DNA from: Cristatella mucedo
Taxonomy: Eukaryota > Bryozoa > Phylactolaemata > Cristatellidae
Direction of reading: 5' to 3'
DNA length: 64,000 bases
Assembly (NCBI GenBank): GCA_009760855.2
Contig: WPIO01000028.1
Span: 4,579,501-4,643,500 of the forward strand
The translations under genes and the position numbers were made by a program. Under the pieces are notes generated by a model, which ran no database searches, was not told the origin of the DNA, and saw only the letters and a program-made list of their open reading frames with translations. Below are positions 1 through 11,539 of the stretch, piece after piece. Each line of letters starts with the position of its first letter. Position 1 is the first letter of the stretch.

Positions 1-141
<141 letters not shown>

Positions 142-296
142 CTGTGGCCAAAGCCCCCACTGGCGTAGCTTAGCTTTCGCCTGAGTGGCGAGCGAGTGCA
201 TGAGATTGTTAGGCAGACACCGAGCCGCAGAGCCGCTTACACTGCGAAGCAACTCGCGACCGACGGTGGGGCTGCGGGCTGTGCTGCTCGTCGCAG

Positions 297-420
297 GTAC
301 GCTTTGAGCGTTTCGGCGGAGTGCCGGTCAAGGTCTACGAAAGCAAGTCGGCGCTCGGGACCAAGAGCAGACCTGCTTTGGTTTACTTCCACGGAGGAGG
401 CTTCGTGTGGGGTTCGCCGG
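297..420 (+). CDS. AADAC-like hydrolase gene A, oxyanion-hole exon (third exon by analogy)
   Basis: This internal exon of 124 nt follows an acceptor ending TCGCAG (295-296) and precedes a donor GTAAGC at 421. It starts in phase 0 and ends with one base of a split codon. The translation begins VRFERFGGVPVKVYESK and carries PALVYFHGGGFVWGSP. The HGGG box is the oxyanion-hole motif of the hormone-sensitive-lipase/AADAC family. The matching exon of gene B (31092-31218) is 127 nt with the same phases. The next exon of gene A (3520) opens with the two bases that complete the split codon. The exons for the membrane anchor and linker must lie left of the window. Boundaries come from the sequence; the function comes from the family. 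Confidence 0.85.
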
Positions 421-1000
421 GTAAGCGCTGCTCTTCGTGGCGGCGGCGGCGGCGGCGCGTGCACACTCGGTGAATTCTACGATTTCCACTCGCGGCCAGG
501 ACCACGCCGCCGACATTCGGAGTAAGCGGACTAACTCCGCCAATGTCAAAGGTCAAGCGGGCAGGTGGGACAATCTTTCGCGCTGATCGGTCCGATCGCA
601 TCGTTCGCTCACGGCTCCGCCTATTTTCATGTAACACGCAGCATTTACTTAATCGATTAATCTGTACGTATGTGCGTCTATAGTTCATATACATTTCCCG
701 CTGCTTTCGGCGCACCGACAGGGCGATCCATGAATGCCACGCGGCGCCACGTGGGCAGTGAAAAGGACTCTAAATGAAGTGCGAGCCAAAACAATTTCCG
801 CTCGTCCTTGACCCTTTGAAAGAGCTGTTAATCGAAACTATAAATCGCATTTTTACCTACTCCAAAAAGCGCAAGCAACTAACGTACGCTAAAAAGCCTA
901 ATCCTAATTTGGCTAAGCCAACGGTGTATTGACACGAAGCAGAGTGATCCAGTGAACCCAGCCGACCGATTCGGTGACCATTAGTGAAAACAAATACAGG

Positions 1001-1165
1001 CTGATTTACCAGCCTCTTTTGTAAAGCGACAGAAGAGTCTTTATGGCTATCACCACCGCGTGCAGTGGCAATGCAGGATTGCCCACCGCAGGATTCGAAC
1101 CCACGACTTCAGGACAGAAGTCGTGTAAAGCAAACGACTTACCTAGTGTGCCATCACGGCTCACC
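1001..1165 (-). mobile_element. SINE-1 copy (tRNA-derived), minus strand
   Basis: Read on the minus strand it begins with the head GAGCCGTGATGGCACACTAG, then a B-box-like GGTTCGAATCC, a central part with GGGCAATCCTGC, and the tail end CTGTCGCTTTACAAAAGAGG. The same order of blocks recurs at 17674, 25887, 35131, 35304 and 42864, which is what defines the family. Confidence 0.85.
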
Positions 1166-2124
1166 AAAGCAGTCCAGTTTTGATGGGATGCTTGTGTTAG
1201 CGTGGTCGATGATGACTAACTGGCCATATCGATGGTCGCGACGACAATTGGGAAGGCTGATGTAAACGATGGCACACCACTACGATGGTGTAACCCAATT
1301 AGATACGCAACAGACCGCAGTACCGGTCAGTTACTAAGGGGAGCCGCGGTCTCCTCAAATGATTATCCGATGGCGCTCCTGCTATACTGACGAGCTATAC
1401 ACCTCAGCCAGTGTTTTTCAACGACTCTTGCCTTGGGCAAGATATCACTTTCCTCAGCCCTGTCAGGCTGTTAGGTTGCTGTGGTTACAGTCCTGTTGAG
1501 CCGCGTTTACAAGGTGATTCCTGCTTTTGTCCTGCTTGCGTCGACCGTCGAGTGTACTCTGCGAGCATTCAGAGAGCTGGAGGCTTCGCTCTTAATGATG
1601 TCGGCGACGGGACTTGATGATTGTCGGCGGCTTTTTATCACTCCGTTGTCGTTGCCCCAGCGTTTGTGCTGCCCCAGCGTTTTTGCACTGGCGCGCTGGG
1701 TGTGTTTCAGAGTCCTAGCGTTTATTATGTTGGCGGATTGAGGCCTAATTCACGTTTCGCTCGCGGGTGGACGAGGTTTGAGCGCTTGGTAAAGGAGTGC
1801 ATTCGTCGCATGTGAATTGAGTTTTTGTGTTTGAGCGTTCGCTTCTTACGGCTCACATTTGTGCGACATGCACAATAGGTAAGCGTTTCTAGCACTCGTG
1901 GCACTCGTATATACTCCGGGAGGTAAGTTGGACGCTGGTGTTAAATTCCTTTCCTAGACTCCTTGCGGCTGTCTCCAACAGTACCGCCGGTTTTTCTCAT
2001 GGAAAAAATATCAGCATCTTCTTCGAGGGTGGTAACAACGGAGATACTCATGCAGTAATTGTAAAGTGTGATATTGAAAAAAATAATTTAGTACAGTTAA
2101 CCGGTCGAATAATTTAAAATCAAC

Positions 2125-2255
2125 GTTGGTGCCAAACTCGGCAGCTAGGCTTGCCTATCGTGAACACTGAAACTGCCATAGTACACCACGTTTGACCAAC
2201 CTCCGCCAGCCCGCCGTCAAGTAGCTTATCGACTTCAAGGTTCCGTCAGTCACCT
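2125..2255 (+). mobile_element. L2-1 relic (ORF2 C-terminal part)
   Basis: The stretch with CTCGGCAGCTAGGCTTGCC and later ATCGACTTCAAGGTT aligns with the well-preserved L2-1 copy near 28005-28120. It is a diverged fragment without an open frame. Confidence 0.75.
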
Positions 2256-2479
2256 CGAAGGCCTCCTTATAGTATTGTTCTGGCCTCCTGATCGGAAACA
2301 CTTTCTTTTCAGGCTTCGCATCGCACTACCTGACTACCTGCTCTATGAACTCAAGTTTGTAAGCTGTACCTCTAACCGACCTAAATTGGCGAAAATCTGA
2401 AATCCATTCGCGGCCGAACATTGAGCTCGCGTGCTCGTAAAGCCAGGAACTTTACAGACTGAAAATACGCCATCTCTGA

Positions 2480-2700
2480 TTTGACAAAATTCAAAAAGAA
2501 GCTAAAAACCTGCCCGTTCTCACCTTTTGCTCCGTCAACGTCAGTTGCTCTTTGTCTACTTGCTAGTGCAGAAATTATGCACGCTATAACTACCCAATCA
2601 ACGTGCTTCATTTCCCCCCTATGTAAAGTGAAAGTGACCGATGTTTGGTTTTTCCGGGGTGGTATGTAACTGCTTTAGTATTATTGTTATTATAATTGTC
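2480..2700 (+). mobile_element. Possible L2-1 3' relic
   Basis: TTCAAAAAGAAGCTAAAAACC resembles the L2-1 segment before its stop codon. The text that follows, with repeated TGC/GTGC words, resembles its 3' UTR and ends near a short ATTATTGTTATTAT run. The match is weak and old. Confidence 0.4.
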
Positions 2701-2836
2701 ACAATTTACCTGGATTATTCAATGCAATTTCTATCGTGCCGCATCCGTCGTGCTCCATTCTTTATTCTCAGTGAAAGGTCGGCTATTATCCAGGAGACCG
2801 GCTGACCCACCGTACCGAAAGAAGCTTGGTCTAGTC

Positions 2837-2908
2837 GTACAAGAAAGTAGTGCGTCGCGTGCGCATCCCATCGTGCAAGAAAGTAGTGCTTCGCGTGCAC
2901 ATCCCATC
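2837..2908. repeat. Two-copy 36-bp tandem repeat
   Basis: Two adjacent 36-bp units (2837-2872 and 2873-2908) start with GTACAAGAAAGTAGTGCG and GTGCAAGAAAGTAGTGCT. They differ at a few positions. In one frame they repeat a 12-residue word, but no gene is evident here. Confidence 0.9.
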
Positions 2909-3519
2909 GTCATCACTTCTACTGTGTCTTCTCACTAGAGTCTCGCACCGCGAGCATCCATCGAGCCTAAAGGCACAGCGTCATCTATCACTCCAGCCAC
3001 GTCCCCGTAAGTTCTCTCGAGACTACGCAAGAGTTAGCTACACTTGCGAGCTCTCCGAAGCTGCTCTTGAACTAAAGTCTTTCGCTACAAGCACTGCGCA
3101 TGTAGTGAAGGACACCAGTTCTCGAAGACGTGTGGTAGATGCTGGTCGACCTATATTTCTGAAGCACTGCTACACATTCGTAGAAGCCAGAGGGTGCTCA
3201 TACGCAAAGGTATAGCAACAATGGCAGAGCACGCCAGCAATCAAGAACGCCCAAATATTATTGTAAGGTTCACGTATTAGCCGTACATTCCGTAGCCGAC
3301 GAGGGCCACGTGACTAGTACGAAGCCGAAGGTACATCGGACGAACCGCCGCTTCCCATGTCCTTTTTTTAACCCATAAGCCATAGATTGTGAATATCTGT
3401 CAGTAGGGATAGCTGCTCTGCCAACCGATCGCAATTTAAAGCAACTGCGATATCCTGGCTGATGTAGCCTGCCAGCGTTTCATTGCTCGCCAAGGCAACG
3501 GACGGATGTCTACTTGCAG

Positions 3520-4358
3520 ATATCGTGGACGCTCTGTCGCGGCATATCGCGCGGGAGCTTGACTTCGTCGTAGTCTCGGCTGACTATCGGCTGGCGCCCG
3601 AGCATCCTTTCCCGGCCGCCTACGAGGATTGCTTGGCCGTGACTGGTCACGTGCTGCGGGAACACGATAGTCTGGGAGTTGACGTGCATCGCGTTCTGGT
3701 CGGCGGCGACAGCGCCGGCGGCAATCTGGCCGCCGGCGTTGCCGCGCGGCTGAAGAAGCGCCTGAAGATGCAGATACTCATCTACCCGATGCTGCAGGCG
3801 TTCGACTTCCTCACTCCGGCCTATGTCGACAACCGGGAGCCGCTAGTTCTCAGTGACGACTCCATCATCAGCTTCTGGCTGCGGTATGGCAACCTGAGCA
3901 TGGACTATCTGCCGGCATTTCGAGCCAACCAGCACCTCCACCACGGCATCCGGATGAAGTACGCACGGTACGTGCACAGCGACTTGATCCCGGTATACCT
4001 GGAGGTGACCAATCGAACCACGCTGCACGTGCCTCACGGCGACGCGAGCGTTTCTGCTGCTGTGCAACACGTGGTGCTCGACCCACGCTACGCTCCTCTC
4101 ATGGCCGACAGCCTGGACGACTATCCGGACGCATACATTGTTACTGCTCAGTACGACATCCTGCGAGACGATGGCATCATGTACGCTCAGCGGCTTATCA
4201 CAGCGAAGAACGTCCGAGTAAAGCTGGAGCATTACAAAGACGGGTTCCACGGCTTTTTTTCACTTGCTGACGGCAAGTTTTCGATACCCGAATCGAAAGC
4301 CGCCGTAGACAAGATGATAACATTCCTTAAAATTCATGTTAATTCGGGCGGTCACTAA
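3520..4358 (+). CDS. AADAC-like hydrolase gene A, catalytic last exon
   Basis: This is the terminal exon of an arylacetamide deacetylase/hormone-sensitive-lipase family serine esterase, likely an ER-anchored ester or lipid hydrolase. The acceptor is CTTGCAG at 3513-3519, and the exon opens with two bases that complete the codon split in exon 297-420. The nucleophile is the Ser of GDSAGG (about 3705-3722). The acid is the Asp of YDILRDDG (about 4152-4175). The base is the His of DGFHGF (about 4237-4254). YRLAPEHPFPAAYEDCL is the typical block before the nucleophile. The protein of the visible exons ends at TAA 4356-4358, and the length matches the last exon of gene B (836 nt against 839 nt). 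All triad residues are present, so an active enzyme is expected. Substrate is unknown. Confidence 0.9.
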
Positions 4359-4375
4359 GTCGGGCGGTCACTAAG
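4344..4375 (+). repeat. 16-bp tandem duplication across the stop codon of gene A
   Basis: TCGGGCGGTCACTAAG occurs twice in a row (4344-4359, 4360-4375). The first copy contains the TAA stop of gene A. The second lies in the 3' UTR and would give another TAA-like end in a different register. Confidence 0.95.
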
Positions 4376-4474
4376 CTTTGTCATCTTAATCCTTGTAAGC
4401 CTCTGCTGGTTTCACTCTTGTGGTTGAAACTATAGCCATTATCATTGTTTGTCTATAAATCAGCAAAAGTGAAT

Positions 4475-5095
4475 GCAATGTAATGTAATGTATCTCCGTC
4501 TGTAACTCCACAAAGTCATAAAGACCACGTAGGTGTTACGTAGGAGAGTTTTGTATAGCGAACTCACAGCCTAAGCGGCTTTCGGTACGCATTCGGTAGC
4601 CAACAGCCTTCCTCTCACGCAGCAAAGAGAAAGTGGGAAGCATAGCAGAGTCAGGAGAGAAGTTGAGGTAGTGAGTAGAATAGCAGTAGCAGCTCAGGAC
4701 CGCTGAAAAGGATGTGCCATAGTCGGCAGTAGAGAGTAGTTGTCGTTGTGTAAGAATTGTGAAAGCGAGTTCCACAGTCTAGGACCTGCAGAGCTAAAGC
4801 TTCTGTCGCCAACTGTCTTTAAGTGGAGGAATGGGACTGCTAATTTATAGTCCACACAGGACCGAAGGGTGCGAATAGGCTGAAACTGATGCAGCAGTTC
4901 CGCTAGGTACGAAGGAGCCAAGCCGTGGCGGGCCTTGTGGGTCCGTGTAAGAACTTTGCTCTGTATCCGTTGATCAACCGGCAACCATCCTAGCTCTTTC
5001 AGCAAAGGAGACACGTGCTCAAACCGCTGGGACTTGAAGACCAGCCTTGTAGCCATATTCAACCACTGGGCCAAACTAGGCTGGCGGCTATAAAA
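4475..5095 (-). mobile_element. L2-2 LINE, 5'-truncated copy
   Basis: On the minus strand this is the 3' part of a second L2/CR1-type LINE family ending in ACATTACATT (plus strand AATGTAATGTAATGT at 4477). An open frame at 4694-5074 encodes the C-terminal RT-associated region, with WLNMATRLVFKSQRFEH, ELGWLPVDQRIQSKV and GPRLWNSL. It parallels the plus-strand copy at 38420-39300. Its 3' end lies only about 120 bp past the stop of gene A, in opposite orientation, so it may supply the 3' UTR or an antisense transcript. Confidence 0.85.
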
Positions 5096-6049
5096 AATTG
5101 CCCAGAATGGCAGGATCCCACCCCATTATCTGAGTTCATTAGATGCGACCAACTTATCGTTGTGGTGTATATGCATTTCGCCTTAAGAGAAATTAGTCTC
5201 TATCATGTTGCTTTACACCTGCCACAGTGATCGAGCACACGACTTATGTTAAGCTACAGTAAAGGATCAGATTAATCACCAGCATCACCTGTCTATAGAT
5301 AGAAGTGCCTTGGTGGACACCATCCTCTGTGCCATGCTGGTTTAGCCCAGTGGTTAAGATGTTTACCTCAGTCAAGTTATTATATTTGATGACTGAGGTT
5401 ATGTACACATATATTGTTCGTATAAAATGATTACTGAGCAACCGTTTTGTACGAACACGAATCAGCGAGTGTCTGTACGGTGGCTAGCTACAGGCTCGTG
5501 AACGGATTTGATGGGTGACAGGGGTCAGCCCTTGGGGCTATATCGCATTGTGACAACCAGTTGGCTGGCCAACTGCGACACGAGCATAGTCCCTGGTTAC
5601 AGTGCATGTTGCATCAGGGATAGTGAGCAACAAACAACATATAGAGCATGCATAACCAAAATTGAGAAAATTAGGAGAGTCTGGTACTGTTCTTACACCA
5701 CGGTTGTCGCGTGGCAGTACAGAGGGCTGAGCATTAGACCGAACGAGCCTTAAGACTTTGGACACACCGAAGGCGTACGTCTACGTCTAAAGCAAAAGTT
5801 GGAAATGTCTACCGAAATGTAGATGACCGTGTGTAAGTAGGAGTCGACATAGACCACGTGAACAGCATCTAGCCGCTTAATATCACAGCGACACTCAATT
5901 TGAATAGTAGCGGCCATGCACAAACGCATACAGCTGCGAAAAAGCATGCAGTTACGCAATGGTCGGCAGACCGGTGCTAGGAGTAAACTGTTTTGGTAAG
6001 GCTCTTCATTTGTATCCGTTCCATAGAGAGAGAGAGGGAGAGAATCTCG
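5096..6049. other. Intergenic, mostly unrecognised; tRNA-like SINE-2 relic inside
   Basis: Only the stretch 5336-5430 is recognisable: GGTTTAGCCCAGTGGTTAAG on the plus strand looks like the A-box head of SINE-2, followed by a short inverted pair ACCTCAGTCA/TGACTGAGGT. The rest shows no motif or long open frame that I can support. Confidence 0.4.
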
Positions 6050-7590
6050 AACGGGTCGTGGCGGACCAGCTGAACTCGTATATAGAAACCTCACACCTTG
6101 CTAGTAAGTTCCAGTCTGGCTTTAGAGCTAATCACTCCACAGAGTCAGCATTGTTTAGGGTATACAACGACCTACTTAGGAATGCAGACACGGGTAGAGT
6201 GTCTGCTTGTTTTGCTTGATCTTTCGGCAGCTTTTGATACCATCGATCACAAAGTTCTTCTAGAGCGCCTCTCATCTCGCCTGGGCATCACTGGCACTGC
6301 TCTGCAGTGGTTCAGGTCCTATCTCAGTGGGAGACTCCAGAGTATTGACGTGAATGGACAAAGATCACCTAAAGTACCTCTGAAATAAGGAGTACCTCAG
6401 GGCTCAGTGCTAGGTCCGGTTCTTTTCACGGTTTATAGTCTGCCTCTTGCTGATGTGATTGCCAAGCACAATCTAGGCTTTCACTTCTATGCAGATGACA
6501 CTCAGCTGTACCTTTGCTTTGATCCCTCCCAGCCTTCGAGCACCTCAAATTCTCTAAACTCACTAGCTGCATGCATTGATGACATCCGCACATGGATGGC
6601 AGCAAATTTTCTAAAACTAAACGATGATAAAACTAACTTACTAGTTATGGGAAAACCCAGCATGATCCAGAGATTGGACAAGCTGACTCTCAAAATTGGC
6701 TCTGCCAGCATATCTCCAGTTGAATCAGCTCGAAATCTAGGTGTCATATTCCAAAGCGACCTCTCGTTTGACGACCATATCAGCTCCACAGTCAAATCCG
6801 CCTATTTTCAGCTTCATAATATTGCTTAAATTCGGGCTTGTTTAGATAAAGATACCACATCTAAGTTGGTCCATGCATTCGTGACATCCTGTCTCCACTT
6901 CTGCAACTCACTGCTTACTGGCCTACCGGCATGTGCGATTAGGCGATTGCAGCTGGTGCAAAACTCGGCAGCTAGACTTGTCTGCCGTGAGCGTCGAAGT
7001 TGCCACATTACTCCACTTCTCGCCGACCTGCACTGGCTACCAGTCAAGCAACGGATTGACTTCAAGGTTTTGTCGCTCACTTTTAGGTCCCTTCATTCTA
7101 TGGCCCCAGCCTATCTGTCAGATATACTACCCCATCAGGCCAAGCATCGTACCACCCGCTTTTCGGAATCCAACAGTCTAGAAATACCTCGTACAAACCT
7201 CAAATCCTTTGGAGACCGTGCATTTAGTTCGTATGCTCCCAAAGCCTGGAGCTCCCTCCCGACTTGCGTCAGAACATCCCCTGACCTGACCACATTTAAA
7301 AGGAACCTAAAAACACACCTATTTAGGACAGCATTCAGTGGGTCCCTGTGATTCGTCCTTGATGTGCTTATGCGTGCTGACACTGTGCATGCTGCCACTA
7401 ACCACATTTGCATGCTGACCCTGTGCAAGTCACCCCTAACCATATTATTCATTTTGTTTGTTTTTCAAGCATGATTTTACTTACCATTCAATTGCATTTC
7501 ACTTTACAGCAAACGTAAAGCGCCTAGAAAGAGATTAAGTTCTCTGAGGGCGCTTTATCAAGTGAATTATTATTATTATTATTATTATCT
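6050..7590 (+). mobile_element. L2-1 LINE, 5'-truncated, decayed coding region
   Basis: This is a copy of the L2/CR1-like LINE whose best copy is at 26775-28645. It starts abruptly at ERVVADQLNSY. It then shows [21 protein letters not shown], the RT active site FYADDTQLY (about 6484-6510) and the C-terminal ORF2 region, ending at 7351. The 3' UTR follows with the hairpin AAGCGCC...GGCGCT and (ATT)n at about 7566-7590. Compared with the best copy the frame changes near 6200, a stop (TAA) replaces a Tyr codon at 6386, and another TAA replaces a Lys codon at 6827. It is a dead but young copy. Confidence 0.92.
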
Positions 7591-7836
7591 GCCGTTTTAA
7601 AAACACAACTAAATAGTGCGCTGATCAAATTACTCTTCACCGCAATGGTGCAATTCAATGCACTATTCAATGCTCAATTGGAGCTATGAGAGAGCATGGC
7701 GTAACAATATATGCAAATTACTGAACTACTTCCCCTGATATTTTTGATACAAGTCATCGTAGCTGTACCGTCGTGATAGCACTGCACATACAACAAAGGA
7801 ACATTGTACGCGCGACTTCAGCAACTCGTGTTAATT

Positions 7837-9500
7837 TGTACCCAGGTTAGGTTCGGTTGGCTAGGACTGGATTGCTGCAGCGTGATGGGGGTCGCCGGCT
7901 CGGCCGGGGTCTGACCTATGGGCATAGTTGGATGTGCGGTGATGAGAGGTCACCGCGGCTCTTGGGTAACACAAGTTGACCGACTAAGTCATGGTGTTGG
8001 ACGCTCCCGGTCTCGCCGAGTTATGCATCTGGATGGGTGCAGGCGTGCTCCGGCGATGCGGCCACGCACGCAAGGCAACGAGTGCCCAAGGCCTGAGCGG
8101 AGCTGGATAGCACGCTATTGTTGTGGCTTGTATGTTCTGCGTTCCTCTTGTAGCGTGCTCGTGGTCCCCGTGAGCTGGCGTCTTTCGCCGGAATCTATCG
8201 ACTGACTGTGGTAGACGTCGACTCCGATATCCCAAGCAGTTACTCAGCTAGCCGGATCTTTGACGGCGTACGCTCGTACTGTTGGAATAGAGTCGGTACA
8301 ACGGCGGGACTGAGGAAGCCGATGAGCCACTGACACGTTTGCTCACGCTTACGGCGTCACCTAGCGGCCCTATAGTTTACTTTGTGTCGGATCCTTCCTG
8401 TAGACTTGTTTAGTTCCCCTGTTGCTGTTGGAGCATGCGATAATATAAAGAGGTTAACCTGACGGCCGCTCGTCTTACCCTTGCTCAGCGGCATAGCGAG
8501 CGGCTGCGTGGCCTGAGAATGGCGGGGCTTCGCGGGAAATAGCCTCCGATCCCCGGATCTGGGCTAGAAATAGACCCACGCTCTCACGGTCTCACATTCA
8601 AAATTCTATATATTGGTTTTAATAATAGTAATATTATTAAAATATATTTCTGTAGCACTCTCAGAGAACCAAAACTCGCTCTAAGTCCTTTCGATGTGCT
8701 GTAAGGAAGCATGTCAATATGATAAGTGATAACACACATAGCGATATAAAGTAAACTATTGTAACCGGGTTTCAGGGATCAGAGGCTAATTCCCGCCAAA
8801 CCCCGCCATACTCCGGCCACGCTACCGCTCGCCATGCCACCGAGCTAGGGTAAGACGAGCGGCCGTCAGGTTAAACCTCTTTATAATAACGCATGCGCCA
8901 ACAACAACAGGGGAACTAAATAAGTCTACATGGAGGGTCCTATACAAAGTACACTGCGGGGGCGTAAGACGACGCAGCAAGCGCGAGCAAACGTGTTAGT
9001 TGGGGTCAGTCGGCTTCTGCAGTCCTGTCGTTGTACCGACTCCGAGTCCAACAGTACGAGCGTACGCCGTCCAAAACCCGGCTGGCTGAGTAACTGCTGG
9101 CTAGTCCGAGTCGACAACTACCACAGTCGTAAGCTTCCGCCGAAAGACGCCAACACACGGGGGGGGGGGTCACGAACACGCTACACGGGGAACGAGGAAT
9201 AAAAACAAGCCAACAACGAGCGAGCTATCCAGCTCCGCTCGGGCCTTGGGTACTCGTTCCCTTGCGTGCGTGGCAGCATCGCCGGAGCACGCCTGCACGA
9301 ATCCAGGTGTATAACTCGGCGAGACCGGGAGCCTCCAACACCACGACTTACTTGGCCAACTTCCCGTACCCAAGAGCCCCGGTGACATCACGTCACCGCA
9401 TACATCCGGCCATGCCGTAGGTCCGACCCCGGCCTAGCCGGTGACCCTAACCCTCACTATAGCCGTCCGGTCCCAGCCAACCGAACCCAGCATGGGTACA
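7837..9500. mobile_element. 1.66-kb palindromic element with very long terminal inverted repeats
   Basis: The left arm (7837 to about 8570) is repeated in inverse orientation at about 8770 to 9500. The tips are TGTACCC (7837) and GGGTACA (to 9500). Examples of paired blocks are GGTTCGGTTGGCTAGGACTGG with the complement of CCAGCCAACCGAACCCAG, and the inner block GACGGCCGCTCGTCTTACCC with its complement at about 8852-8871. By eye the arms agree at roughly 80-90 percent with small indels. A loop of about 200 bp holds a fragment like an L2 3' end. There is no transposase-like open frame. It could be a foldback or MULE-type non-autonomous transposon; class unknown. I could not find a clear target-site duplication. 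Confidence 0.8.
8615..8755 (-). mobile_element. L2-like 3'-end fragment in the loop of the palindrome
   Basis: AATAATAGTAATATTATTA is followed by TGTAGCACTCTCAGAGAACC and later GCATGTCAATATGATAAGTG. The last block also occurs in the minus-strand L2 copy at 61520 (GCATGTCAATGTGATCAGTG). It therefore looks like the 3' end of an L2 relative that inserted in, or forms, the loop between the two arms. Confidence 0.55.
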
Positions 9501-11257
9501 CTATAATGCTACTAAGGCACTTTAGCGGCATCTGCACTAGTGTCCTTATGCCGCTAGTACGGTGCTCGTAACCATGCTAATCCATAACGACGAGCGACAG
9601 ATCTCTATTAATTAAAGCGAGAAAGTCCGTCCGTCGCGCGGCAAGATGGCGCGGCGTTGTCTTCCGTGACCACACTATTACTACTTCTACTATGACTCAG
9701 CAAAGCGAGTCCACAAGCACGAGCTCTCAAACCGGTGTGGCCCGGATCCTTGGATACGGCTTAACGACTTATAGGTGCAGCACCAACGCACGCAGATATA
9801 GTGGCTGTCGCGGAGTATGGCAGCAATGAACAGCACCCACACCTTCACGCAATGAGTATATCTGTAGCGTTTAGAAATCTACTCAGCAGCGACGGAGGGT
9901 TTCAGGTGTATTAAGTAAAGTATCGGTGCCATAGCGTGCAACAGGTCTCACGCCAGCCAAAGCATCGCGCGGAACTATACAGCGAAGAGCCTCGGGCGAA
10001 ACTGACTGAATATTACATACGTAGGCTTTCGCGATGCCTGTCCATAGATTATGGCATAACCGGTTTCAAACAAGTTTTAAATCGGTTCTGCAACCACGAA
10101 TAATATGCAACGGTCTCAGTCTGGCTGATGTATTCAATATCAAACCAAAATCTTCGAAGTAGGGCTAACAAAATCTGCTTCGCGAGACAAGCAACAAAAA
10201 TGGCTGCACCTGCTGAATTGATGAATAGTTGAACGAATAAAGACCATTGGCAAAAAATGACTGGTTAACTATGTAGTGAGAAAGAAACACGAGAGCCATT
10301 CATTCCCAACTGTCCAAGCCCATCACATATACACTCCGCAAAGTCGGCCCTATGAGGCCAGCAGAAAAAAATGATATGTTAGACGACGCTCTCTTGTTGA
10401 ATTCGTTCACCAGCCGGCAAACACCAAAATGGCTGTTTCTTGACCTTGTAATCCAATGGAAATGGCAGTTACTTTCCAACCCCAGACACACCCATCCACT
10501 AAACCTTCGGCTAGTCCGTTTCGTACGTAAAACTTCAAATTACTGAGGTAATCTATGAAAATTGTTTTACTAAATTTATCCAATTTGAGGATACCTCAAG
10601 CGATTGCTGTGTGACTTAAGTATGCGATGGAGATCCCAGGGGTAAACAACTCTCTGGCCCGGCTGTTCTGTTTAAAACCCCAACGTAACTGGAGACTTCG
10701 TTCTATTCGCAGGTAAATCGGCCGCTGATAGATGGCGCAGACAAGCGGATAGGCGGTCGACAACAAGTACTATGCGTACATCTATTTATTGGCACCTAGA
10801 AAGGTGAAGGATAGAAGGCCGGAAGTCCTGCTATCTTCCTCGTGAGTGGCCGAATTGCTCTGGGTTGGGGCTAGCTGCCTCGGAAGTGCCTATGCTGTAC
10901 TAGATGTAACACTATTTGGTTTGCCTCAGCGTTTTAGAATAAAACTAATGTGTAGAATATAATTTGTCAAATTGATAGCGAACGGCAAGCTTGATTGACA
11001 ACGCGAACCTGAGATCGTCGTCTTGTCGGGGGGGGGGGGAGTGGTGCTGGTGCTTCGTCTGCTGGAACTACTTCGTTGCTTTGCTTGTTCATTGACCGCG
11101 GTCGAGATAATTCGGATTAAATTATAAGGAATGAAGGGTTAGATCGGCATCTGTATCTACGGACTACACACTGTACACGTTATCACATATAAAAACATGT
11201 TGCTTCCGATGCCATTGCCTAGAAAGTGTGTCCTCACAGAGCGCTATAAAATGTCTT
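9501..11257. other. Intergenic, no gene seen; diverged repeat at 9690-9990
   Basis: The block at about 9690-9900 resembles 41380-41620 on the same strand (shared order: CTCAG.. AACGAG.., GGTGCAGCAC/TGTGCTGCAC, ACACCTTCACGCAATGAGT/ACACCTTAACGCAACGAGT, TCTACT..AGCAGCG). It is an unnamed diverged repeat. A run of ten G lies at about 11029-11038. Nothing else is recognisable. Confidence 0.4.
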
Positions 11258-11405
11258 AAAAATCTTAGCTGATTTAATAGCTTCTATTGTATAGTGGCAG
11301 ATAATTGGATATCGCCTCCCCTTGCGGTTGGCAATAAAGGATCGCTCAACTGCAGGATTCGAATCCATGACCTCGGTTGTGAAGAGCTAGCACATTACCC
11401 CCTGG
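11258..11405 (-). mobile_element. SINE-1-like copy, diverged, minus strand
   Basis: GCTGATTTAATAGCTTCTATTG is the reversed tail end, and GCAGGATTCGAATCCATGACC (reverse of a B box) marks the tRNA-like head, with AGGATCGCTCAACTGCAGG between them. The central part differs from the consensus. Confidence 0.65.
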
Positions 11406-11539
11406 GATTATCATAATTAATTCCAGCCGCTGACCATTAAAAGCCTTTTTATTTATCCGGGAGTACGGCACCATCCAGAAACGTTGGCAGTGATGCCTGA
11501 CAGTAAAGGTGTGGTGGATACGTATACAATATTAAATTT

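Larger units (their letters stand above)
421..3519 (+). other. Intron of gene A between HGGG exon and catalytic exon
   Basis: The intron has a GTAAGC donor at 421 and an acceptor CTTGCAG ending at 3519, and is about 3.1 kb long. It holds a SINE-1 copy (1001-1165, minus), two old L2 relics (2125-2255 and 2480-2700) and a 36-bp tandem duplication (2837-2908). The stretches 421-1000, 1166-2124 and 2940-3519 contain nothing I can identify; short open frames there look like chance. Confidence 0.75.

Noticed and set aside
196-715. Overlapping open frames of 70-110 codons around 196-715 on both strands
   Set aside because: They are shadows of the GC-rich HGGG exon (297-420) and its flanks; only the frame with VPVKVY and HGGG has family support and splice sites.
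9440-9460. Telomere-like CCCTAACCCT
   Set aside because: It is fewer than two units and lies in the arm of the palindrome; no interstitial telomere array is present.
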